Shown here: in pieces, positions 1 through 9,644 of the stretch
Position numbering within the stretch: the stretch's first letter is position 1
Layout of the letters: every line of letters starts with the position of its first letter
NCBI RefSeq assembly: GCF_963662255.1
Contig: NC_085050.1
Location: 20,211,662-20,275,661, forward strand
Direction: 5' to 3'
Source: Cinclus cinclus
Lineage: Eukaryota; Chordata; Aves; Passeriformes; Cinclidae
Length of the DNA stretch: 64,000 nucleotides
Notes under the pieces: model-generated
Databases searched by the model: none
What the model was told of the DNA's origin: nothing
What the model saw: only the letters and a program-made list of their open reading frames with translations
Made by a program: the position numbers and the translations under genes

Positions 1-607
1 TCTTACCTCTCCCACACATCTGTTTATCTGTTTCCTGATCTCAGCTGGTTTCCCTCTCAACATGATACTTCTGACTACTCTCTCTGCCTCTGGCAGCATG
101 GGGGAATAGAGTACTGAAGGCAGTGTTCAGTATGCAACTGTTCCTCTCTGTTGTTCCTTTCTCATACTTTTCCCCTGGTTCAGCATGTGGTCCCTCCCAT
201 GGAATACAATATTTCAGGACAGAACTGTTTCTGTGTGGACTTTGCAGATGCTGAAGATCCTTCAGGAAATACCTGCCTGCTCCACCATGGAGTCCTTCAT
301 GGCCTGTGGCTCAGATATCTGCTCCTCTCTGTGGACTACATTTGCTCCGGCATCTGCCATCCTTCTCTGATCTTTGTGTTCACCATTCCACACTGAAATC
401 TTTACCCTCCTCCTCTGCATGGAGGTTTTTTATATCTTTCTTAAATACATTCACAGAAATGCCACCAGGTTGACATGTCTGCAGTGGTGGTTCTGTTATA
501 GAACTCACTGGAAATGGCTGGAGTTTGTCAGGGAGCAGACCCAGCCTATTCTCACAAAGGCCATGTCTGAGGCCCGGGACCACCAGTACCTTGGGCTGCC
601 CAGTACA
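1..607 (-). mobile_element. ERVL-like LTR, partial, cut by window start
   Basis: This reads as the reverse complement of an avian ERVL-type LTR. The recognisable landmarks, from left to right, are the 'ccatggagtcc' and 'gtggtccctcccatgg' style blocks (the repeated 'cccatgctggagcag' units seen in antisense), a TTAAATACATT segment near 442 at the place where the promoter-like TATTTAAG normally sits, and a degraded 5' end around 575-607 (ACCAGTACCTTGGGCTGCCCAGTAC) that corresponds to the start of the LTR. Its polyadenylation and 3' part would lie to the left, outside the window. No internal retroviral sequence follows on the right, so it is either a solo LTR or the 5' LTR of an element extending left. 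The open frames inside it are antisense to the LTR and are not genes. The assignment rests on remembered family structure, not on a database search. Confidence 0.6.
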
Positions 608-831
608 AAAGCTCCTCTCACAGTTTGCTTCACTGCAGGTTTCTTTTTCTCTTTAACCACAAACAAAGTATAAGTGATATTTGCATTGAAGTACAACACA
701 GGTTTGGTTTTGACACTCGGGTTTCATTATTTTAATCCCAAGGGATTTGAACTGTGGTGATGCAGCAATTTGTCATGTGCCTGGAACAGAATATTTCTCC
801 GGCAAGTTTCTGAGAAACAGTTTGCTAATTT

Positions 832-1170
832 CATAGAATTACAGAACAAACTGAGTTGGAAGGGACTCACCATGATCACTGAATTCAACTCTTTGCCCTG
901 TTCAGGATACTTCAAGGATAACACCATGTGCCTAGGTACATTGTCCAAACACTTTGTGAACTCACACAGGCTTGGTAACCTGACCACTTCTGTTCCAGCC
1001 CGTTCCAGTGCTCCTTGTCTCCTGTCACTGATCATCACAGAGAAAAGATCAGTATCTGACCCTCCTCTTCTCCTCATGAGAAAGTTGTAGACTGCAATGA
1101 GGTCTCCCCTAAGTCTCCTCCAGGCTGGAAAAAACCAAGTGATTTTATCTGCTCTTCACAAGGCTTTGAT
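832..1170 (-). mobile_element. CR1 LINE 3' end, truncated
   Basis: Read on the minus strand, this stretch follows the 3' untranslated region of an avian CR1 retrotransposon. It contains the 'gaggcttaggggagacctcattgc' type block (plus-strand copy near 1098-1124), a 'tgttctgtaattctatga' tail at about 831-850, and the characteristic 'gacaatgtacctaggcacatgg' segment. The tail is the degenerate CR1 terminal octamer repeat, which marks the 3' end of the insertion. The body has many substitutions and small indels, so it is an old copy. The frames open across it on both strands are chance readings of non-coding CR1 sequence. An ORF1 relic in the same orientation lies only about 200 bp to the right. 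Confidence 0.85.
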
Positions 1171-1373
1171 TTGATACCAGATATCTGGGACTGGGTCAAA
1201 GTTTCAAGGTTATCTTGCTCATTCTTGCTGTGTGCATTAGTGTGGAAACATTTCAGGAGTGGTACTTTGATGCCATCTTATCCTGATGCAGGTTGAGGGA
1301 TTACATTATTTCCTCGAGATTAGACGCACCACCTTATTTGTAAGTCTGGTATTTTCTTTTCCCCTCTTCCAAG

Positions 1374-2055
1374 TTAGTTTAAAGCTCTATCAACAATCAC
1401 CCTGTGCTAGAAATCTTCTTTCCCTCTAGAGAGGCTCTTCTTTCCCCTCTAGATCTCATGAAGTATCAGCAGACCAGGCATGGAATAGATTATCCCATGG
1501 TCAAAAAACCCAGACATTTTCTGCTTACACCAGTCTTAGAGCTGCACACTGACCTGATGTATCTGCCCATTTCTATCAATAGTATTCCTTGATACTGGAA
1601 GGATTAAAAAAAAAAAAAACCACTAGCTGATCTCCCCATTCTTCAACCAAATGTCCCAAGGCCCTGAAGCATCTTTGAGAAGCATCTTTGATTGTCCTTG
1701 GACATCTCTTTGTTATTTTGTCACTGCCTGCTTGGACAATCAGTAACAGCTAGTAATCAGGGGGTCTTACAAGGCTGGAGAGTTGAACAGTAATGGCCCT
1801 TACCCAAGCCCCTGGGAGAAAGCAGGATTTCCTGCGAGTTGAGTTCAATCTGCACATCGGGCTCTCCTTTCCCCTTAGAAGGCAGTCTCCTATTACAACA
1901 ACCTTTCTTTCTTTCTTTCTTTCTTTCTTTTCCTCTTGACAGAGGTTGTCATGGTGCAGGGTACAGATGGTACTGCTTTCAAAGACCCTCCTCTCCCAGA
2001 AGGACATTTGCTTTATTCCTACACCAGAAAGCATTGTCATGAGACACTGGTGCAT
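1374..2055 (-). pseudogene. CR1 ORF1 esterase-domain relic
   Basis: This is a broken copy of CR1 ORF1, the RNA-binding/esterase protein encoded upstream of the endonuclease/reverse transcriptase. Reading leftwards from 2055, one frame encodes a Lys/Glu-rich stretch, then VVVIGDCLLRGKE (around 1868-1905), then a segment ending in SSLVRPPDY (around 1750). Further left, after frame changes, come TIKDASQRCFRALGHLVEEW (about 1635-1695), then a degraded WCKQKMSGFFDHG-like segment, then RALN followed by a stop at 1374-1376. This order matches the SGNH/GDSL-type esterase known in CR1 ORF1. The nucleophile serine of the GDS motif is Cys here (codon at 1882-1884). At least one in-frame stop, several frame shifts and an A-run at about 1606-1619 show it is dead. 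Confidence 0.75.
1903..1930. repeat. (CTTT)7 microsatellite
   Basis: Seven perfect CTTT units. They lie within the CR1 ORF1 relic, exactly where the minus strand encodes the Lys/Glu-rich segment just before the GDSL motif, so the array probably grew from an existing AAAG-rich coding stretch. Confidence 0.95.
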
Positions 2056-2069
2056 ACCAGTGCATACCA
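2050..2069. repeat. Tandem duplication of a 10-mer
   Basis: The 10-mer GTGCATACCA occurs twice in exact tandem at the right edge of the CR1 ORF1 relic. It is a small local duplication with no evident function. Confidence 0.9.
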
Positions 2070-2159
2070 GGCACTCATGAGAATTTCAGGTTTACAAAGA
2101 GGCTTACAGTTGAAGGTCAATGTAATTGTTCAATGTAAATGTAGGTTATGAGGGGATAT

Positions 2160-5100
2160 AAGCGTCTTCCAGCTTTGTAAGCAAAAAATTAATTTAAATC
2201 AAAGTAATCTCATTGAGTCAAATAGACTTTATCTAGGTGAATTTTGGCATCCAATTTTCCCGTGCTCAAATTTCAAAAGGAAGAACAGTGATGCTTTTTA
2301 CTGCATTTGGTAAAACTTACAACATAAAATGCCTGTCTGCTGATACAGAATAAGATGTTTGTGTAGCCTGGAATTTAGAGTGTGTAGCTGTGAAAAGCAA
2401 GTCCTGGATTCTCACATTAGAAATTATAAAGTTGTTCCTAGCATCTGTATAGGTTCAAACTCTTCACACGAGTTAGGAAAGTGGTCAGGTTTTTACTGTG
2501 AATGGTACTGGTAAATAGGTTTGTTGACATTGATTTTTTTTGCTTTTTTGAGACTTGAGAAATTCTATGTGCTCCCAATGTTTGCAATGTCATTGTTCAT
2601 GGTAGTATTTTTAGATTCTTTGGGAATTTAGACTTGTATATGGATTTTTTATTTGTTTGCAGGTCTAATTTTGACTTTAGATCATAATGTCTTATTTCTC
2701 AATTGAATACTTCATGTTTATTTTCCACATCAAAAAACTTGTCATATAGTCAGTGAAAATAGAAGATTAAAGATTTCGTAGTAGCTCCTGCAAACGTGTA
2801 ATAGCCAGACTTTACAATAAAACTCTTGGACAGCGCATCATCTTAATAGCTCCTCTCATAATAAATAATATTTATTCCTACAGGAGTAAGTTTTATGTTT
2901 TTTTATTTGGTAAATCAGTACTGCAGGAATTATTTCTGCCTACTATTGATATTTAGTACTTTTCCTGCAAGCTAATCAAGACATGACTAAGTCTGACGGG
3001 TGTCTTCACTACATGTGAGTATTATTACTGTGATGAATGAGAACTCTGACAAAAAAAAAAAAAGTAATCTCTGAATACTCAGCATAGCTTTTCAAATTTT
3101 ATGGAAAATTTGGCCAATAGGAGGTTCAAATGATCTCTTTGGTCAGTCTTCTGTAAGTGGAACTTATTAATACAAGATTAAGAAGTGTGCCTGAGGGCAT
3201 GACTGGGTGAACCTAAACAGAGTGAGTCCCAAATGGAGACAGCTAATGCATATGTCTCATCAGAGACATGTTTGTAGCTGCACAAGATTACTTCTCAGAG
3301 CTATTTGAAAGCCTTTTCAGATACTGATGACTATCTGAAAGCAAAGCTACATCTACATAGAGACTTCGCCCTAACTGATGTAAGTTGTTTTCTGCATAAC
3401 TTAATCTTGAACAGAGCTAAAGTATTTAGGTATTAGAAAGTGTCTGTCAGTTAAATGGTACTTGATCTTCTGTTGTTGTTAAAAGAGCCAAATTAATGCA
3501 TACTACTCTATTCATCTCCTTAAATGCAATAGTCTATTAGGTTCCTTATGATTTTTTTCAGATTATATAAAATAATTCTTGATAGCAGCATGAAAAAATA
3601 CATTCCCGCATACTACACATGGGTTCCAGAAGAGATAGCAGAGAAAGAAGTAGTTTTTTACATAAACATAGATGCAAATTCCCTAAAATTCTTTCAGAAA
3701 AGGTGCTTAGAAAATATAAGATAAAAGTTTGATTTAAAATATAATTTTATTTCTTTAATTGCTCTTGGTCTTCAATTACTTCATCCAAATTTCACCAGAA
3801 AAAAAATATTGCAAGACAAAGTTCAAGGTAAGAAGGACAATCTTTCTATTTCTCCTTAGACTGGAACACAAAAGAAGTCACTATGCACCCATGATGTTGT
3901 CTGCTTTATGCTGACTGCTAGTTCTCTCACATTAAGAGATTTGATTTATCTGTAAATCTTTAACTGGAAGTATGTTTTATACTATATTATGAAAAATTGT
4001 GAAGAAATATCCTAATTTATTTCTTCATGCAATGCTGGATTTCCATTCTGGTCTGCTTATGTCCAGATCTTAACTTTGCTAGAAAACAGGCTTGAGAAAC
4101 AGAAAGTACTAATGAATTATTTGGCTGAAAATACCATTTTTTGCCATAATTCCTTTACTAGGATTTAGTGTGTTACTTTGTTGCTCTACAAGGATGGGCT
4201 ATTTTTTGGAATGTTAGTCTAGCATGCTATCATAACTTTGTACATAAAAGTGGGATGGTGAAAGCACTAAATGTATCTGAATACTATTATTTATTAATTC
4301 ATTCACATTTCACTAGACAACACAATTAACAAAGCCTCTGATGAATCTAACAGAAGATATAAGTATAAACAATATACTCACTAAGAGAGTTCTGCTCTTT
4401 TCAAATAGCAGAATTTTATTTCTTTTGGTCCCAGTTATTTTCCACTTTTCAATTCAGCATTATCTTTTGTGAGTCCCTCCTGAGGCCTGTTAGCTCACTG
4501 AAGTCCTAAATTCAGTGATTTCATTCAAATGCCTTTTTGATTTTCTCTAGTTTCTTGGCCAGATTTTAAATCTATTGCTCTTTGTCAACTTACTTGGCAT
4601 TATGGGAAGAGGGAAGGTTTAAACGAAGATGGTACCTTCATGTCAGGACCAGACTGATATCTAGTATGCCTGAGAGCTGTTATAAAATTATTGTGTTCAC
4701 TTGGAAAATGAATTTTCTTAATGCAGCAAAAGTAGCCCCATCAAAATATTCTGATAATATCCAATAAACTTAGTACTTATGGAACTTGACTTTCCATTTA
4801 GCTGTGCAGTATTTATATTATAATCATTAGTCAAAGAAGATGAACCAGCATGAAATAAAAGTAAATAAAGAGAGAATCAGGCCCTATGTTTTGTTACTAG
4901 AGAATCTATGGCAAAATTGTACTGAAAATAAAAGAAATAGAGACAAAATAATTTTTTGTTTGATACAGTTTTTGTATCCACATTTCTTGTTCACTTGTAA
5001 GATAGCATTGTGGTTTTAAATGTTTTGCTGCAGAAAAAATAGCATGTGAAAGTTTTGAAAAAGCTTTCCCTGACTTGTTACCTGTGTTGGTGTCTGAGCC

Positions 5101-5850
5101 ATGTTATCTGTTATAGGCTAAAAACTGATCCTTCTGTGAAGCATGAACACACATAGATATGTAGCCTCTCACTCTTCATGAGGACATATGAAAAAGATGA
5201 TTTTAAAAATTTCTCCATGTCCTTGTAACTAGACTGTTAAGACTAGTAAAATACAATGTGGAAATACCTGATGAAGAGAACAACAATGTCCTGGATTTTT
5301 AAATTAAATTCCTAACATATAATTGCTCAAGATAAAAGCATCTTTATTTTTAAGTGGCATTTTCTTTGCAGGTACTTATGTACACATGCCTGTATTGGTT
5401 CTTGGCATTCATAAATAATGACTGTTAATGTACAGATCTAGCCACTGGAAACTAAATCCAGAGAAGAACAAGTGCTGAAAGAATATCTCAGCAGGACACT
5501 GTTGTGTAACTGCCACAAAAAAAAATCCCCTTACTGGCAGAAAATATAATACAAGTCCTGTGAAATCACTAGCTCAGTGGCAGCTCCCAGGGCAAGGTGC
5601 TACATTTATTTTATTACTCTTACTACCTATATGTTAAAAAACTTAACCAAGTTACAATAAATAAAACATTAAATTGTACATTCAATGTCATTACATTTAA
5701 ATGGGTTATAAATTTAAGAAATTAGCAATGAATTAAATAATAAAACAAGATAACTAAAGGCAAGGCATTATTTGACTACCAAGAATCTACAAATACTTCT
5801 CAACACAACAGAAAATATGAATCACCAGCTGCACGATGTTCAAATGCAAC
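2160..5850. other. AT-rich non-coding DNA, no gene seen
   Basis: No frame longer than about 60 codons and no recognisable repeat family was found here. Only short A- and T-runs (for example a 13-bp A-run near 3050) stand out. I cannot exclude heavily decayed transposon sequence. Confidence 0.6.
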
Positions 5851-5851
5851 A

Positions 5852-6025
5852 GTCTCTCCAGGGAAGTGGCCACATCACCGAGCCTGGCAGAGTTCAAGAA
5901 CTGTTTGGACAATGCTCTCAGGCACATGATGTGAATCTTGGGGATGGTGCTGTGCAGGGCCAAGTTTTGGACCCGATGATCCTTGCAGGTCCCTTGCCAA
6001 TTGGAATATTCTGTGATTCTGTGAA
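5852..6025 (+). mobile_element. CR1 LINE 3' end, truncated
   Basis: The stretch follows the last part of the CR1 3' UTR: 'gggaagtggccac', then 'gcctggcagagttcaagaa', then 'tgtttggacaatgctctcag', then 'gacccgatgatccttg', ending in the tail 'atattctgtgattctgtg' (about 6007-6024). The tail is two terminal octamers, so the 3' end is intact while the 5' end is truncated, as is usual for CR1. An A-run follows directly. It belongs to the same broad 3' UTR type as the copies at 832-1170 and 8909-8973. The frames that cross it are not genes. Confidence 0.9.
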
Positions 6026-6029
6026 AGAA

Positions 6030-8905
6030 AAAAAAAAAAAGAGTTGCAAATACCCCAACCAAAATACTTTTGATCTGATAGATATAGAGTAAGTCTTTCA
6101 GCTACAGAATTACATAAAATACCACTGGTGATACTGTTTATAAAAATTCATTATATATACATATAATTTTACCTCTAGTGAAATATTTAAGAGAGAGAAA
6201 TTATTCTGGCTGTCAGTTGATCCTTGATCTCTTGCAACTCTCAGTAATAATAGTAGAAACCAGTGGAAATTAAGACATACTCTAAATAGTTACCAAATCC
6301 ACCTTAAAATAAAGAAGAAAAATATGTTTATCTTATAATATCAAAGCAACAATACTCATACTGACTTCAAAAATTTACTTCATAGATACAGAAGTAAAGC
6401 TACTTTGAGTCTATGAAAAATTGCTGTGTCTGTTTGAGGTTTTTCCATAAAAACTTACCAGGTTTAGGAAAGCTTGTCACTGATTTATCGCACTGAAATT
6501 TTCTGCTCACTCACTCTGCCGTCAGTCTACTGTTGATATTGATAAACATACTGTTTTCCAAGTGCTGAATCATTCATTAATAACAACTCTTTTTCCAAGA
6601 GAAATCATTTTATAGGTTTCAATGTTTTTATTGTTATTATTGCTGCCAGATATAATGCAATCTAAAAAGAAATATAAATCCTTTACACATGGCAGCTTAA
6701 ATCAAGTGTTAGAAATTGTGAAATGCTTATTTCCACACTGCCTGATGTTAAACTTTCAATGTTCACTTTTTAAACTATTCCCTTAGGATGTATTGAATTG
6801 CAAAATCCATGAACTTGTAACTTGCTAGCAGTTTATTTCAGTAGCTTTCTTGGTAGCATTATCATTTGTAACTTCATTGGTATCCTTACATCCACTGTTT
6901 CCAAATCCCAGGTGCATAGTAAATGCACTGACTTTTGCAAGGTTCTTATGATCCCAGTAATCATGACAGGAATTTCTTCCTCTTCTTACATCTTCATGTT
7001 TATTTAATTATTTATTGATTTTTTTTACCAACACCTTAAGTTTCAGTTTGGTTAGATGTTCTACCTCAAACATAAAACCTTCTTCTCATAAGCTATAGGA
7101 TATATTTGCCATTTGACAACTCTACAAACCTGAAGAAAATTTACTGAAGTCAATAACATGCAATTCTACAGAGATCAGAATCACTTCAACAATTTGAGGC
7201 ATGATGCTGCGCAATCATTTAAATTTGCAGTGTAAACCACACAGTTTTGCTCCTGAGTTTCCTGTTCTGCATCCTTTCTCTCTGACTAATAGACTCATAT
7301 ATTTTGAATTTTTCCTAGTGTAATTGTAATTTGGTTATCATTTCATCAGATGTAAGCCTTCAAATCTCCCAATACATAATTTTTCTCCTGATAAACAAAT
7401 TAATGTTTTAGCAATAACAGCACCCCAAGTATTTGGAGTCATCTATGAAACTACAAGTGACATTTTCCAAACTAACTAACAGTGTGCCATCCCTTCTCCC
7501 AGCACGCACACATTTTTTGACTGAACTACTTTTGCACTCCCTTTAGCCATCTTTCAATATCAAATTAGACAGGAGTTAAAAAAACCTTTTTAAAATAACT
7601 CTTTTAAGGGATTATATTTTTCCTTGTATTCTTAACATTTATGAACTCTTTTGATCTCTTGTTTTTGTAACTCCGAATAGAGTCATAGTCATGGTTTGAG
7701 AAACCAAAACATAAAACTTTGGGAAGTTGACATGTTCCATGGTAGTGGATAAGAAATGCTTCTTCAGTTTTTTGTTAAGGAATTGCATTGTTTTTCATAT
7801 TTTGACAATACATTTTGGAAGCCATATTGTGGCCAGACAAAAGAACTGAAAAGTTCAGAGAGTACTGTCTCCATATCTCCTTATTCTTTGTTCCCATTCC
7901 CTTTGAGCTAACCATGTAGGTGCACATACTCTTCTTTATAGAATCCCAGTAATGCCAAAACGTAAAAGGAGAAGAAGAGGTCAGAATTCTTTATATCAAC
8001 TGAGTTGATTCAGGAGGACATAGAATTGCTTTTTCCTAAAGGGAACTTTCTTTCCCTTTTCCTGAAACTCTATGCAAATCTCAGGGAAAAGTAGAGTCTG
8101 TACCTTTACACTTACTAACGTTGGCTCACCTTCACAACTATATTCTGTATATACCATCCAGATGGTAAGAAGATGTAGGTGTAAATCAAAATACCTAATA
8201 ATTGCCAGCAAAATAATATTTGGTGTCAAAACTAGCATTTCAGAAATAATCTATTATACCAACTCAACATCAATTTTACCAGAACTATATTTCCAAATAT
8301 TTAACTTTCAGTGAAATTTTGAGTCTATATTGAAATATGGCCTTCTTTTTCTCTTTCTTTTAAAGCTAACAGTGAAACACAACAACATACCAGAAGTGAT
8401 TAATCTTGCAAGCCTTTTTCACATTAATCATCCCCACTATGTGCATTGTGTCAATGGTTTCTGTGGGTCTAGCTACATGAATGAAATTTGCAGGATCTCT
8501 TCCCCTATTACAATATTCATATTATTTCTTATTGAGGAATAACTGACATAATCTTGAGATGGTTTGATTTAATGAATTTTCAAACATTAAAAATTAATTT
8601 TAAATGGAAATACCTTCCAAATTAACCTTTTAAATTTTTACAGAGTATTAATTGTTTATATGAAAAAGTAGGTAGAACAGTGCATATTGTTTTCCAGTAG
8701 CAGTTCAGTAAGCGAAGTACAGAATTTTACGTAGCTTGATATTAATATTGAGAGCTGGTGAAAATAAATATGCCTAAAACAGAAACTAAATCAAATAAAA
8801 TAGTTTCTGTGGAAAACTTCAGTATTCTCAGGTGTTTACACTCACAATATAATGCCTTGAGAAGCAGGAGGTAAGAACTACACTGGCATCCCTTTACAGG
8901 CCATA
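6030..8905. other. AT-rich non-coding DNA, no gene seen
   Basis: I see no coding frame of note, no RNA gene and no recognised repeat family in this interval. The few open frames of 60-80 codons are AT-rich, overlap on both strands and have no recognisable motif. Confidence 0.6.
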
Positions 8906-8908
8906 CAC

Positions 8909-8973
8909 TCAAGAGTTGGACTCAATGATCCTTTGGGTCCCTTTCTACACAGAATATTCTGTGATTCTGTGAT
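8909..8973 (+). mobile_element. CR1 LINE 3' tip
   Basis: Only the last 65 bp of a CR1 remain: 'gagttggactcaatgatcc', 'tttgggtccctttc', and the tail 'atattctgtgattctgtga'. This is a very short 5'-truncated insertion or the remnant of one. Confidence 0.85.
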
Positions 8974-9450
8974 GGAGGTTGCTAGTTCACTTGTTTAAGA
9001 ATGGTTTTGGTGACACTTTACCCCTTGCTAAGTTGCACCGTGATTTATTTCTTTATGCTACTGGGGAAAACATTCACTATAACCAAAACAGAATATAAGA
9101 ACACACATTAAAAGACCCTAAGTATTTTCTCAGTCTCTTCACTCTTACTCTCTGCTTTAATATAACTGGAATTATGCAAAAAAGTAATTAAGGGGATTAC
9201 AAAATATTCCAAAACATTTTCATTTTTCCTAAACTAATGCTAAAATGTGACATTACAGGGCATTTTCTATGGATGCATTGGTGAAATTCCAAAAGCCATT
9301 CTTGCTTAACATGTCAGGTTCTGAAAAGGCAACTGCTACTAAAACTTATGAGTTCTGGAGAGACTCCTCTTGCTAGTTACAATCTTCTGCATGTGGCCTG
9401 AGCACTGCACAATTTTCCACCTTGGGTTTATCTATATTTACTTAGAATAA

Positions 9451-9565
9451 CATAGCATAGCATAGCATAGCATAGCATAGCATAGCATAGCATAGAATAG
9501 AATAGAATAGAATAGAATAGAATAGAATAGAATAGAATAGAATAGAACAGAATAGAATAGAATAG
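9451..9565. repeat. (CATAG)9-(AATAG)14 pentanucleotide array
   Basis: There are 23 pentamers in unbroken register: nine CATAG units (9451-9495), ten AATAG (9496-9545), one AACAG (9546-9550) and three AATAG (9551-9565). The switch between unit types is sharp. The array abuts an antisense CR1 3' end on its right, whose terminal octamer in this orientation reads CATAGAAT, so the pentamers most likely arose by slippage in the CR1 tail. Confidence 0.97.
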
Positions 9566-9640
9566 AAATTCCAGGCTGAAAGAACCTACAATGATCTAAC
9601 TATCCGATCACTCAGTACTACTGTCCTCCAATCCAGTGCT
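9566..9640 (-). mobile_element. CR1-like 3' end next to pentamer array
   Basis: Directly after the array, 'ccaggctgaaagaacctac' and 'aatgatctaactatccgatcac' resemble the antisense CR1 3' end ('ccaggttggaagagacctacaatgatc' type). Similarity fades after about 9600. I am fairly sure of the first 40 bp and not of the right boundary. Confidence 0.55.
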
Positions 9641-9644
9641 GTAG

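Noticed and set aside
151..673. Open frames of 60-99 codons on both strands
   Set aside because: They lie inside the antisense ERVL-like LTR and are readings of LTR sequence.
727..1090. Frames of 116 (minus) and 106 (plus) codons
   Set aside because: They cover the non-coding CR1 3' end. The CR1 3' UTR does not encode protein.
5772..6092. 106-codon plus-strand frame
   Set aside because: Most of it is CR1 3' UTR and its tail.
9451..9565. Regular repeat array considered as a CRISPR or satellite
   Set aside because: The units are 5 bp with no spacers and sit at a CR1 tail, so it is a microsatellite.
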